Below the pieces are notes generated by a model. It was given only the letters and a program-made list of their open reading frames with translations. It was not told where the DNA came from and did not search any database. Below, piece by piece: positions 12,063 to 24,387 of a DNA stretch of 64,000 nucleotides. The position numbers were made by a program, and so were the translations under genes. The number at the start of each line of letters is the position of its first letter. Position 1 is the first letter of the stretch. Source of the stretch: Deroplatys truncata (Eukaryota > Arthropoda > Insecta > Mantodea > Mantidae). Location of the stretch: contig CM060977.1 in the NCBI GenBank assembly GCA_030765065.1, positions 133,180,295 through 133,244,294 of the forward strand, written 5' to 3'.

Positions 12063-13300
12063 CAGTCTGGCCATAAGTTCTATTATAAACTTTTGATAGG
12101 TATTGTATCAAGTGTTGGGGCAATCAGATAATTCGCCTGCTGCTAAACTCTGCCGTATACTTTGTTGACTTTAATTACAGCTAAGTGAACACGGTAGTTA
12201 AAAGTTTAGCATGGACTGGGAGATTATGAAAATTGTGTTGCAGTGATAGCTCTCCATAGGGTAGGGAAATCACCACCTGAGATTTTTCAGACACTTAGAA
12301 GCTGAAAATTAGCAGGATGTTTGTGTACCACACCATTGACCACTTTAATGAAACTGGTACAATTGCTGACCGAAAAGGAATCAGGATGTCTACACTCTAG
12401 GAGGGCCAGGACAGTGGTAAAAGCCATGGTGGCTCATATTAGAAGAAATCCAGTGCAGAAGCAAAAATTAATGGCTCATGAGATGAAATCTCCAGGAGAT
12501 CAATGTCCAGATTGCTCAGACAACCTTGGGCTGAAGGCTTATTGCTGGATACTGCACATTTCTTAACTACAAAACTTAAGCAGTAGCAGAGAGGCAAAAT
12601 TAAATACCTCCTTGAGCATTAGGCTAACAACAGGTACAGAAAACTCCTTTTTACAGATGAAAAAATGTTCACAAATGAACAGAGCTACAACCCACAGAAT
12701 GACTGAGTGTATGCCAAGACTTCTGAAGAAGCTCGTGAGCGGTTCCCAAAGATCCAGAGGGGCCTCCTGCCTCAGTGATGGTTTCACAAAGGTGCATTTC
12801 TGCCAAAACGGATTAAAGATAGCGGCCAGAGTATATGAAACAACCCTCCATGATGTGGTGAAAGACCTGGAACACCAGTTGTTCAAGAATGGGCACTGGA
12901 CCTTCCAGCAAGATTCTGCACCAGTCCAAAAGGCAAGATCCACTCAATCTTGGCTTGAGGAAAATGTTCCATATTTTATTGCTACCCAAGACTGGTTCTC
13001 TAGCAGCCTTGACCTCACCCCCTTGGATTACAGCTGTGGTCAGTGTTTGAGGGTAATGTTTGTAAGAAAAGGCACCCCAATATTGAATCTCTCAAGCAAT
13101 CCCTGAAGTCAGCAGTGGTAGACTTCCCCATGCAAACTGCGTGCTGTTATTGATGAATGGCCCTATAGACTTGAATAATAATGTGCATTTAGCACAGATT
13201 ACATGTGGATGCCATGTGCCATAGACAAACTAAAGAAACAGTATAATACATTGTTGTCTCTATAAAAAAGCTTTGTATCAGAACTTATGGCTAGACTAGG
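12063..13300 (+). mobile_element. Tc1-like DNA transposon relic
   Basis: Inverted ends CAGTCTGGCCATAAGTTCT (left) and CCTAGTCTAGCCATAAGTTC (right end read inward) with TA duplications at 12061-12062 and 13301-13302. Transposase remnants run in order on +: a helix-turn-helix region (LHRVGKSPPEIF near 12260), a TVVKAMVAHIRRNPVQKQKL block (about 12414-12470), LLFTDEKMF (first catalytic Asp, about 12645), WTFQQDSAP (second Asp, about 12898) and SLDLTPLDYS (third position Asp, about 13007). The three catalytic blocks survive, but several in-frame stops and frame changes separate them, so it is inactive. Length (1238 bp) is near a full Tc1-like element. Confidence 0.88.
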
Positions 13301-13885
13301 TACAAAACCTGAAAATATAATTCTTTTTCTGGTTTTTCTGAAAACATGTCTTACCTATTCAACAGCTCTCTTTACATTCAGATTCCTAAAGCCCTGGACA
13401 TTTTTCAACATTGAACACCACACTGGAAGAGCTCTAAGCCAGAGCTAATCTCTTGGTTTGGTATTTCAGCTTCCAAAATTAAGATAATCCATCACTGTTT
13501 TAAAGTGTCATTAATTATACAATGGCAGTCAGTTTTATTAGCATTAAAATGGTTCTGTTCTTGCCTCTATAAACTAGCATCAAGTATAAATAATCAGGCT
13601 ATGAAAAAAAAAATGCAAAAGGCATGATTTAAAAACTTTAAATAATGGGTGAAGAATGGTATGATGAAATTTCAACATGGTCGGGTGTAATAGGGATGAA
13701 CAAGAAATGAACACTGGGAATGCTAATTTTAGACAAGTCTGAATGACTAAATCAGCCAAAAGCAATGACAAGGGATTCCCATTGTCCCTCTTGGTTTTGG
13801 CTAGTTTTAATTTTAGTTTGGAGTTGAGAAAGTTCTATCCTATGTATAACTTCTCCATATTTTGTATTTAAATTTTTATTTTCAG

Positions 13886-14215
13886 TTGAATGGTGCCCTG
13901 ACAATAGGAACCCTTGATGGAGCAAATGTAGAGATGGCAGAAGAGATGGGCCGTGATAACATATTCATCTTTGGTATGACTGTAGATGAGGTGGAAGATT
14001 TGAAGTGTCGTGGTTACAATGCTTATGATTACTATAACCGTAATCCAGAAATGAAGCAATGTGTTGATCAAATTCAGAATGGGTTCTTCAGCCCTGGAAA
14101 CCCATCTGAATTCCAAGATGTAGCTGATGTTTTACTCAAATATGATAGGTTTTATTCACTTGCCGACTATGATGCATACATAAAATGTCAAGAAAAGGTC
14201 AGCGAGGTGTACCAA
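13886..14215 (+). CDS. GlyP: Glycogen phosphorylase exon, C-terminal domain
   Basis: This exon encodes 110 residues beginning [20 protein letters not shown], which directly continues the PLP-lysine exon (GTGNMKFQ + LNGALTIGT, a hallmark phosphorylase junction). [15 protein letters not shown] and the later [18 protein letters not shown] are standard C-terminal domain sequence. The acceptor is TTATTTTCAG and the donor CAA/GTAAGT, phase 0. No frame damage is seen. Confidence 0.97.
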
Positions 14216-15137
14216 GTAAGTTCTGCAGTATTACATTATATAAACTAAAATAGGACAGTGTCATTTGGCAGTGATTTCAAATCATCATGTATTCTTAATT
14301 TCAAAATGTTCTTTATATCAAAGCAATATACTCTTTTACATTGAATCTACATGAGCTATAGAAATCCAGCATTAAGGATATGCTTCAAATGTTTTGGACT
14401 TTTGCTTATATTGGCACAACCCCTTAAATCCACCAGATACAATACTAATGCTGTACATATTGCTGTAAGATTGATTTGGCTTCTAATGTCACAATGCAGT
14501 TCTTAACGTTATAGAATACAGGAGGAGAATTTCTCAAAATATCTTTGTCATGAGAAAAGGGGAAAATTTGGACTCAGTAAACTATTTATTTCCATATTTT
14601 AATTTATGTATTGTTCAAGTTGGGCATTCATTATGGTTTGTAGAACAAAAAGAAAATAGATACATGATTTAATACTAAGTAAAATTTAATACAAATAAAA
14701 TCTTCGATAAACAATCTTAATTATTCCCTCTAAGTATAATTCTTCTTAGTTGCTTATCTTGTTCCAATACAAACAACTGTGGGTTAATAGTGGTTTGGTG
14801 ACCATCATATTTTCACAGTCTATCTTGTCTTTATTCTTTAATAAGTTATCTAACATATTAAATGCTTTTCTCCCTGAGGAAATGCTAAATTGGTCCTGGG
14901 TGTTATTAACTATTTCTCCCTAACTTTGCACAAATAATATTCCATATAGTTATTTCTCTCTCTCTCCCTATTAACAGTTCAAACTTTTCTCATTAGTATT
15001 TCTCCATCTAATTCCATTTTTATTGCCACACCTGTTTCTTCACACATTGTACACACTTGTAAATTTTTGCCTTTTAGAACTTTTGAATTCGTAACTCCAA
15101 TTTTAGCCCAGGAAGATCCTTCTTGACCTGTTTTTAT

Positions 15138-15168
<31 letters not shown>

Positions 15169-15699
15169 TTTTCCATAACCCATACTGTTTTTATTTCCCA
15201 ATAAAGTCTCCTAAACTTATTGTTTTCACAGAATTCTAACAGTTTCTTCCTTCATTATTACAGAGCTTCTCTCTGCCATGCCTTCTCCCTATCTCAAATC
15301 ACTATCAAGCTCTTCATTTGCATTACATAGCTGTACCTGTTCTTCCACTTTCCTTCATTAAAGTCACCTGCAATTATTTGCATCTGATCTATTTGTTTCC
15401 AAACTCCTCAATGTCCCAACTTACTTTTCTAAGCTTATTTGTGTCACAGTAATCTGGTGTACTACGAGGGTTATAAACATGTTGATACAAAATCTTTAGA
15501 TACGTACCAGATAAAGTAAGACATTGAATTTCTCCACATTTCTTTTTATTATTTTACTTTAATTTCCTTTTCTTTACAGAATAACCTAACTACCAGAGAA
15601 TACATAACAATTAGTCTGATTTTTCACACCACTTATGTCTTAAATAAACATCAAATTGCACTCTAATGAGCATTCCAGTTGTGTCTATGCACTTTCTTT

Positions 15700-16600
15700 T
15701 AGGAGTTTATTTAGTTTTCCTGTTCTGTTTTTATACAGCACACTTTTGGTCATATACATATTGTACACATTTGGGTGGTGGAATTTTACATTTTTGCACA
15801 TTTTGGTATAGAATCCTTGTACCACAAGCCCTGTGATTGCTGCTGATCCACTCTCTGTTCACCATGGTGTCTGTAACAAAAACGTTGCTATCTCTCTTTC
15901 TTTCTGCTTCCTTTATGCTATTACTTCATTGTATGGTTCTGTGGCTGGTAGCAGCATCCTAAATCTTGCATCTTCAGGAAAGTTTCTCTAACCAGCATGT
16001 AGGCCATTCTGCTTGGTGCATATTTGTAGCTCTGATGGTCCTTTCATTTCACCTTTTCAAGCTTCACTGGTCATCAGTGTATTCCACATTAGTTCTATCC
16101 CATATGTAATGATTGGTGTGATTACTGGAACATCACTGTTTCCAGTGTTACTGATCTGATGTTACAAATTTGCCTTTAGGGCTGCTGACATTCTTTCCTG
16201 TACATGTACCTGAAAGATGTTGTGGTTGCCTACATTGAGAGGCACAGGTACTTAATTTGGTTATTTTCACTGGTGCTTCTCCTAATATTAGATTGTTTGC
16301 TGTGATTCTTCCTCCTCTCCTAAACGTCATTTGTACAGTTTTGTTTTGTTTATGTTGCATTGGTTTTCTGTTACCATTGTTATAGTTTTTCATGTCATTT
16401 TGTAGCTCCTCTTTGTTTTGTAATCCTAGGGCCATGTCATCCATGTACATTATTAGAATGGCTCCGTTCAGTTCCTTCCCAGTCTACAGCGTTAAGCAAC
16501 AGTGGGCTTATTGGATTGCTCTGCATGGCTCCATTTGTTTGCTTGTTCATTTGCTTGCTTGCATACTAGGCCTTTCCATACCCAGAGTTGTTAAATATCG
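15700..16600 (-). mobile_element. Non-LTR retrotransposon (LINE) reverse-transcriptase fragment
   Basis: On the - strand, near 16500-16560, SNPISPLLLNAV resembles the G-x-QGDPLSPLLF block. At 16430-16450 is YMDDMAL, the catalytic YxDD box, followed by KEELQNDMKNY, then TVQMTFRRGGRI, as in LINE RT palm/thumb regions. Lower down (about 16090-16130) PIITYGIELMWNTLM matches the post-RT segment of the same family. Stops and frame changes occur between blocks and both ends are missing. I cannot name the clade with confidence. Confidence 0.7.
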
Positions 16601-17515
16601 TGGAAAGTATTATTGCATAGGAGCTAGGAATTGTAAAGAATCACAGCCACATATGTTAACAATTTATTATAAAGGTTTTGCATTTGTTAACAATTCCATC
16701 ATCAGCTCACTTTAACATTTTAAAAGTTTTCTGATTTACAAATAATATGCTCGGAGACGACAATGTAATATACTCTTTCACCTTTTTATAATTTAAGTTG
16801 CTCTACAAATCGAGAATATTTCTCAAACAACAAATAATACAATGCAATGTTACACAAACTAAAAAATATGAATGCTTCTCCCATAAATGTGAATTTAGAA
16901 ACACCAAGAGTAAAAAGGTTAAATTTTGCAGGCTACCAAACAGTTGAAAATAATTTAGAAAAGCTGAAAGGTTACTCTAAGTGGTTTACACCAAATCTCG
17001 CCATCACAAAACCAGAACACAAGTCTGGGTGCTATCCACTCGATTCCTGGCTGAAGAATCAGCTTGCTGCCTGCTCAGGAGTTGCTGATGTCGACCATGA
17101 GCGTGATGGCACTGGTGTCAGTAGCGTGAAGCAGACCAGCCAATGGTAACTCTACACGACGCTTTGAGTTGTGCAATGATGAATTACATCATACATGACA
17201 TCTTTCTCGAAGCTTTGGCTGTTAACTGTTTCTCTCGATGACCCACATCATCATTTCTGAAGCATTGGGCCATTCTTGAGTTGATTGCATAAGCCATGAC
17301 CAAGGGGCCGTGGAAAGGCACAGTTTGTTTGTTTGTTTTATATCCTCTGATGATGTCATTTCATCAGTTATCTGCATCCAATTGTGCCTCCCTGTGTCAA
17401 AGTCTCACACAATTTCACCACTATGTGCTTTATCTAATATACCTTCTACATCCCAGCTCACTAATGATAATTGATTCCCAATGTGGAAGCTTTCCTTAAC
17501 ACAGTCTTTCTTTTA

Positions 17516-18857
17516 TGGCCAAGGCACCAATCCTCAAAAAGTTTGATCACGGTCTATTCAACATTTGACTGCATCAACAATGATCAAAGTTAAATAAGGT
17601 AATTGGTTATGGTCAAGTTTGACTGAGGGTACTGGATCAATCAATTCCATTGATTGTGGTTTAAGTTACAAAAAATGGCTGTCTGTTTTGATTTTCTTGA
17701 AGGTATAGAGGATGAGGTATTGTACCTAGATTACTTAAATCGGGACCAATGTCAAAACCAAATCATTGTAGAAATAGGGGACACTCTTGCAGAGTATGGG
17801 TACAGGAAATTTGAAAAACAATTCCGACTATCAAAGAATACAGTGTGGTAGCTAGCAGGTTAGAGTGCTCTAAGAACTGCAATCACCCTGTTTCACCCAT
17901 GAATGCAGTTTTTACAACTAGATCATACACTACAGGAATTTTTAATATTGCAATTGGGAATATTTCTAGAATCCATCGAACAACAGCATTGGATATTATC
18001 AGTAATGTGTCAGTTGTAATTGCTTCTTTTTGTTCATAATCTGTGTTGCTCCCATGGAGGGCAGAATTAACATCTGTAATGGACCAAATTGATGGATTTC
18101 TGGGTGTCATGCGAAATATAGACCTGCATTTATTATTGCATCAGTATTTGTTAAACTTTAGTCATCATTTTAATAATGCTAGTCAAGGCAATATAAACTG
18201 TAATAAAAACTCAATTATTGTGCTTGTTAACCTACAATTATTATGGGTTAAGAAATTCTGCAGCATTATCAAAATGCTAGATACAATATAGTTTACAAAT
18301 AACTGTTTTAATTTCCCGAAAGGACTCACTATTTTAACAAACAGTGATTTATTTACTTATTTGGCTCTTACAACTCGCCTGGTATCGTGTATAAATGCAT
18401 GACTATATACACCCAAGCCTCTTGCTTATCCTTTAAAGAACATGATTCAGTCCTTTTATTTTCCATTTTATTGGAATATGTGAGAGCTACTTCCAACAGA
18501 ACCTTTATCTCATGCTGAGAAAAATTTTGGACACCACTTTTTGTTTTCCATTTTAGTTTACCGCCAAAAGAATGTCCAATCCTACAACATTTCAAAATCA
18601 AAACCAAAATGAAGTGATATAGACAAGGAGATTGTAACTGCATTGCAATCACCCTGGATATAGAGTTGGTTGCTTTCCTTTGAGTAATTCTCGTAGAATC
18701 ATGAACGTTCACTAACCTAGTGCATGGTCAGCTGATGTGGTTTGTTGAATGAGAATTAATAATGATGCACCACAACTACAATTTAATTGCAGTCAAATAG
18801 ATCATGATCAGTGACCTTGATCAACAAGAATTTGATCAAGAATGTTACATATGGCCA
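17516..18857 (+). mobile_element. PIF/Harbinger DNA transposon relic
   Basis: The ends TGGCCA...TGGCCA are flanked by TTA on both sides (17513-17515 and 18858-18860), the 3-bp TWA duplication of PIF/Harbinger. Sequence just inside also mirrors (ATTTGACTGCA on both sides). The + strand frame at 17674-17851 ends RKFEKQFRLSKNTVW and the next frame at 17845-18039 has NHPVSPMNAVFTTRSYTTGIF, AIGNISRIHRTTALDIIS and SVVIAS, matching the N-terminal helix-turn-helix region of Harbinger transposases. The DDE nuclease portion is not recognisable, so this is a deleted, non-autonomous copy. Confidence 0.8.
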
Positions 18858-19410
18858 TTAGTGTTATATGTTTCCACATAGAGAAAGGTTTCCAGATACT
18901 TATAAGTGAAAAGTAGGGTTTCCAAAAAGTATAAAAAAATTCAATTACCGCAAATTACATAAATCAATTATATATGTAGTACCGCAGAAGCAATAATTTT
19001 ATTAAAGGCCAACCTCCTTTCTTTAATCAGGTTGGAGAATGTCTTGCAGCTGAGTAGTTGGTTGATATGTAATATTAGAATAAATTTTTAGTATCTTCTG
19101 TTTTTGAGATTAGGCACATTCTCATTTTCTTCTGTTGGTATTAATTCTTTACCACAAAAGGAGTAGAATGGAGTAAGGGGCTCATTATGCATAAAATCAT
19201 GACATTATGCTTGCAAAGTTACCATAACTGCCATGCGGAGCACTTGTATCGCAATTCCATGCCTAATTCAAAGAATGAAAATCTGATGTCTAATTGCATT
19301 GTATTCACGTGTGTTTCGTAGTATCTTATTGCTTTCATTGCAATCAGGAGGAACTAGTACTAATATTAAACAAATACTATATTGTGCTTCTTGAAAGCCT
19401 CCCTTTTTTT

Positions 19411-19531
19411 ACTTTCTCTACTATGTATAGTAAGTAGGGGAAGTATTGTATTCCACCCAAAAATTTGATACCGAGATTTCACGGAAATACATGTTTTGAG
19501 ACCCCCTGAATCCAAAAAAAGCATTTTTGGG

Positions 19532-19564
<33 letters not shown>

Positions 19565-20229
19565 AGAGAGAGAGAGCGACTTGGTATTTAGGTTCAGTAT
19601 CTTCCAAAGATGCGACACAAAGGTTTTCAAGAATATCCCCCTACTCCAGATTACCCTTTACATGGAACATTTTTCAAAAATTTTAATTTTCTCAAAAATG
19701 GCTAATGATTTTGATTAAAATATCATATGTTTAAGATATTTTCATGAGAAATGAAATGTACACCTTGAATTTTCTGGGAATGTCTCCAAAAGTATTCTTC
19801 ATTGTGAATGACTTTTGCATAACGTAAACCATAAGAGATAGACAAAATTTTACTGCACAAAAAATGTAGATCGCGTTAAAATACACAATTTATGTCATAA
19901 ACATTTTTTTTGTTGGGGGAACCATTTTCGAGATATTGCTTGTTATTCCCTTAAATGTTCCAATACTTATACTTTTTCTCAAATTCGTTATTCATTTTTT
20001 TTTTGTCCTGGTAATTCCAAGAGAATGGAATACTCCACATAGCAACCAGCTCTTAAAATATTTGACTATGCTTAAAGCCTAGCAATTCCCCTTGCATCTA
20101 CAAGAAAATTAGCAATAAGATTAACATCTCAATATCTTGATTAACATGAAGCATATGGAGAATAAGCGTTTGTAAAAATAGTTTGTACAAGAATAGAGAA
20201 AGCCATGTGAGTGTAACACATCAAATTTT
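19411..20229 (-). repeat. R repeat, near full-length copy on - strand
   Basis: Relative to R at 23177 this copy is inverted: it begins CTTTCTCTACTATGTATAGT and ends AGAAAGCCATGTGAGTGTAAC then ACATCAAATT. The internal CA tract of other copies is replaced here by a GA tract (about 19531-19575). No gene is encoded. It sits in the last GlyP intron. Confidence 0.85.
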
Positions 20230-22977
20230 TTCTTTTTTGCCACCATCCAAATAAAATATATGCCTCTCCCAAATTGTTCTCCGTGCAGTTGTTGCACTAA
20301 TGGTTTTCTATTTTTTCAGACAGTATGAATTGGTAAAACAGTTGGGATAGCACTTTCAAGGAAGAATGAAAGAACTTTGGATTTTTACTGTGAATAATAA
20401 TGCTTTTCTTCATTGTAGATAGTGTTCTGTGAATTCATGAAACAAGTCAGATATGTTGCATAACTACATACATATTATACTTGCACAAATACAGATTTCA
20501 TGTTTTTACACAAAGAAGCATAATTATTTACACAACACAATACAGTAGTGCAGTACTGGAAATATTCTGTCTCTGAAAGTTCAACAAATAGCATAGGAAA
20601 TACATGGTCTTGTTAAATACTGAGTTTTGTACAGATGTGGGCCAACTAATTTTAAGATTCTGTTATTAAAATAGTGCAGTATTTAAAATAGCGTCTATGT
20701 CAATGAAAATAGAACAATATCATAGGAAATGCATCGCTTATTTAAAGACTAGATTTTTAATTTCCTTAAGGAAAGAGATTTAAAATGACCAAATTTCACA
20801 ATTTTCAAAAAAGGGTCCAAAGTATGCAGTTTAGGAATATCTGCACAAAATGTTATGGTAAAATTATTAATGTAAAAGGGGTTTAAAGTGCTGCACACTG
20901 GGACACTTCCTTTTGACTGCAATGTTTTCCAGCCACTATCCATTTGCTTATTTTTACAAATTTGCGTTTAGACTGCAGGAATGGTTTCTCTTTGTATTAG
21001 AAGGCACTAAACAGGCATACCAATGTGTATCAAGCGGCAATCATGGCGTTTTAGCTGTTTTAGAGGTAGAATTAAATAACTGAAATAAGTATTTGCATGT
21101 AGCATGCATTTGTGAACTTTGGGACTCATTTTCTAAAACTTACATTTTTCTGCTTTTAGGTAATATTTTGTCAAAAGCTATTAGAGAGGAAATAATGAGA
21201 TTTCCCACACTTCTTATCATTTAATAATAAAAGATTCCCTGCATAACTTTGTTTCTATATATAAGTTTATAGTATTTGCCCTGAAGATAGGAGTAATTAT
21301 TTTTAAAACTTAATAATACTACTTTTTATTATTTCTTTAAAAAAATAAATAATGAATATTTTAAACACATGTCTGCAGGAATTTGCTATATATAATGTAG
21401 AGAAACTATGTGCTAAACAATCAGTTCCATATCTATAATAGTTCTTGTGAAAATTTTAATTTAGGTTCAGCAATATCAGATTAAGTTATAACAATTTGTA
21501 ACTCAGCCCAGGCAAAGCAACAATTCTGAAACTTGCACACAATTATTCAATAACCACCCCACAAAATTTCAAATCTTTAGCTAAATAACTTGATTATATA
21601 AATTTAATAACTTGGACCTCTATCTGCCCTTAAATAAAGACTCATCACATAACCTATAATAACGGGAGGTTATAAATTTATTGCACAACCAATGTCAATA
21701 TGAAGTCTTGAATCTTTTCATTTCATGAAGCCACAATGGGCTCATATGGACCATCCTTTTCTTATGGAAGAATCAAGTGCACCGCTGCCAAATTTGTGTG
21801 TTTTCAAATGCAATTAAGGTAAAATAGGAACACACATTTTGGTGTGAAATGTGTTGAACACGATAGTATGCACAAAAAATCTTTAATTCAATTATACATT
21901 TTTTAAAATAATAAAGTAAAAAATTATTATGAAAGCAGGTTTTTAATATCTTTCTTGTTCCAAACATTAAAACGTGGCTTTAAATCGAAACAATTACAGT
22001 GAAAAAAATCTGGATTATTCATTGGTTTTCCTAGGCCACATTTGCATTTGACTTTATCAATATATCTAAATATATTTTTTTAAAAAAAATAAGATTTAGA
22101 ACTGGATTTCTATTCGTATATACAGTGGAAAATGTTGGCGCTGGCTAATTCTTGTTTTATAATTCCACCTAAGAACTTCCAGCAACAAAGTTGTCAGAAA
22201 AAAAATTAATTTTTTTATTTATACATGAAGGTCTCCAGAACCAATAACATCCATGAATCAACAGTATAATGTAAATGTTTACAGTGCGCAAGGCACACAG
22301 TGTCAACAAATCTGGTTCTCATGTTCTGGAGATGATAAAGGTCAGATGAGGTTTGACAGTTCAAGGGAGTGAAGATGGGTCATACTTCAGTGGAGGTTTT
22401 CAGTTTCTAGGAATCTGAGGCATATATGATTTTTACAAGTTCTCTGGAAATTGTGTGCATTGCAGTTGTTGTTCTTATGTTATCAGAGCACAATGAATTA
22501 CAGAAAAAGGGCACAATTATTTAAAGTGGCAAGAGAAAAAAATTCTTAGTGTTTTAACACACATCCTATTAAAGTAATGTTAATTATTAATGTATGATAT
22601 TTAGATAAAATAGTTAAGTGCTGACAGTTATTAAAAGCAGCTAATAAATTGATGCATAAATGAAGAGCATTTAGGAATTAAATGTGAAATATATAATAAT
22701 TATTAACCTAATAAAATTTTAATAATAGATGAGTATGATAATGAATATAATGACTAAATAATATAATAATAATAAATCTGGTTGTGAACGAAAGCCAGAA
22801 CATAATATGTGGTAACACTTTGCAGATTCCCCAAAAATATCATTGTGCCCCTTCATGGTGTGAAAACAGCTATAGAATGGAGCAGCACTACCAGCTTGTA
22901 ATCTTTTACCTTGTTAAAGGGGGTAGTAAATCTCTATTCATTGAATACTACAAGAAATTACTGGAACTATTCTGCAA

Positions 22978-23165
22978 TGCCCACCTCTGTGATGTTGGGA
23001 TAGCATGTGTGCCTTGCATTCAAGATGCCCCGAGTTTGAATCTTAGTAAGGGTTTCTCTTAAGGTGAATCTAAGGTAACTAGCTATATGGACACCAGGCT
23101 CATTTGAGCATAATTTCATTCATCATCCACTGCCCAGTATGATACACCCAGTTTAAACAAAACAA
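22978..23165 (+). repeat. tRNA-derived SINE, family B
   Basis: CCCACCTCTGTGATGTTGGG with ATAGCATGTGTGCC forms the A-box half and CGAGTTTGAATCTTAG the B-box half (consensus GGTTCGAATC). The tail has TGGACACCAGGCTCATTTGA, CATCATCCACTGCCCAG and an A-rich end (AAACAAAACAAAG). The head differs from family A. The R repeat at 23177 begins about ten bases after its tail. Confidence 0.65.
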
Positions 23166-23176
23166 AGAAAGTAAAA

Positions 23177-24011
23177 AAATCTGATGTGTTACACTCACAT
23201 GACTTTCTCTACTCTTGTACAAACTATTTTTACAAACGCTTATTCTCCATGTGCTTCATGTTAATCAAGATATTGAGATGTTAATCTTATTGCTAATTTT
23301 CTTGTAGATGCAAGGAGAATTGATAGGCTTTAAGCCATAGTCAAATATTTTAAGAGCTGGTTGCTATGTAGAGTATTCCATTCTCTTTGCACTACCAGGA
23401 CAAAAAAAAATGAATAATGAATTTCCATTTGAGAAAAAGTATTGGAAAATTTAAGGGAATAACAAGCAATATCTCGAAAATGGTTCACTCAACAACATAA
23501 AATGTATATGACATAAATTGTGTATTTTAACGCAATCTACATTTTTTGTGTAGTAAAATTTTGTCTATTTCTTATGGTTTACCAGTTATGCAAAAGTCGT
23601 TCACAATGAAGAATACTTTTGGAGACATTCCCAGAAAATTCGAGATATACGTTTCATTTGTCATGAAAATATCTTAAATATATGATATTTTAATCAAAAT
23701 GTTAGAGCCGTTTTTGTGAAAATTAAAATTTTTGAAAAATGTTCCATGTAAAGGGTAATCTGGGGTGGGGGATTTTCTTGAAAACCTTCGTGTCGCATCT
23801 CTGGAAGATACTGAACCTAAATCTAAGTTTGGTGTTTATCCGACTGTTTGTTTCTGAGTTATGCTGTTCAGACACACACATGTACATGTTTCCAAAAATG
23901 CTTTTTATGGATTCAGCGGGCCTCAAAACATATATTTCCGGTGAAATCTCTGTATTGAATTTTTGTGTGGAATGCAATACTTCCCCTACTTACTATATGT
24001 AGTAGAGAAAG
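23177..24011 (+). repeat. R repeat, full-length reference copy (835 bp)
   Basis: It begins AAATCTGATGTGTTACACTC and ends TATATGTAGTAGAGAAAG, flanked by TAAAA on both sides (23172-23176, 24012-24016). R is non-coding, carries a CA-type microsatellite (about 23872-23890) and has a subterminal inverted pair: ACTTTCTCTACT about 35 bp from the left end and AGTAGAGAAAGT at the right end. Five copies lie in the window. I do not recognise its superfamily; a 5-bp TTTTA/TAAAA duplication is supported by three copies. This copy ends only 205 bp before the last GlyP exon. Confidence 0.85.
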
Positions 24012-24216
24012 TAAAAAGTAAACTAAAAGTGAACATGCGGTTCAGTCTTAAGAATTATAATCTTTCCTTACTGCTGGATGTTCTGGCCATTTAGCAATTC
24101 CTGAAATCAAGTTATTTCTCTGAAAGTTTTATTTTTAGGTTTTCAATACTTGCATAAATCCATGTAAAAGGACTTATTAAATAATTACAACAGGTTATGT
24201 TTGTTTTCTGTTATAG

Positions 24217-24387
24217 GACCAAGCAAAATGGGCTGAAATGGCTATTATGAATATTGCTACATCTGGAAAATTCTCAAGTGATCGAACCATTGCTGAATAT
24301 GCGAGAGAGATCTGGGGAGTTGAACCATCATGGGAGAAACTACCAGCTCCTCATGAACCTCGAGAGGAAGAATCAGCAGCCAAGTAA
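24217..24387 (+). CDS. GlyP: Glycogen phosphorylase last exon with stop
   Basis: This exon encodes 56 residues beginning [19 protein letters not shown] and ending EESAAK, then TAA at 24385-24387. [19 protein letters not shown] and the [10 protein letters not shown] tail are the usual end of insect phosphorylases, and the length after the final helix is normal. The acceptor is TTTTCTGTTATAG, phase 0. With the four upstream exons the window covers 343 C-terminal residues. Confidence 0.97.
   Translation, partial: DQAKWAEMAIMNIATSGKFSSDRTIAEYAREIWGVEPSWEKLPAPHEPREEESAAK

Larger units (their letters stand above)
5149..13885 (+). other. GlyP: GlyP intron (8737 bp)
   Basis: Large intron from GTATGC to TTATTTTCAG. 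It contains an hAT relic (5253-6676), SINE copy 2 (9006-9288), a pogo/Tigger relic (9574-11198) and a Tc1-like relic (12063-13300). The stretches 6685-8995, 11201-12060 and 13303-13885 are AT-rich and hold nothing I can recognise; short open frames there lack family resemblance. Confidence 0.8.
14216..24216 (+). other. GlyP: GlyP intron (10,001 bp)
   Basis: Longest intron in the window, GTAAGT to TTTTCTGTTATAG. It contains a LINE fragment on the opposite strand (about 15700-16600), a PIF/Harbinger relic (17516-18857), two R repeats in opposite orientation (19411-20229 on -, 23177-24011 on +) and a SINE (22978-23165). The stretches 14216-15700, 16600-17515, 18861-19405 and 20235-22975 are AT-rich (one CA/TA microsatellite near 15140-15165) with nothing else I recognise. 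Confidence 0.8.
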
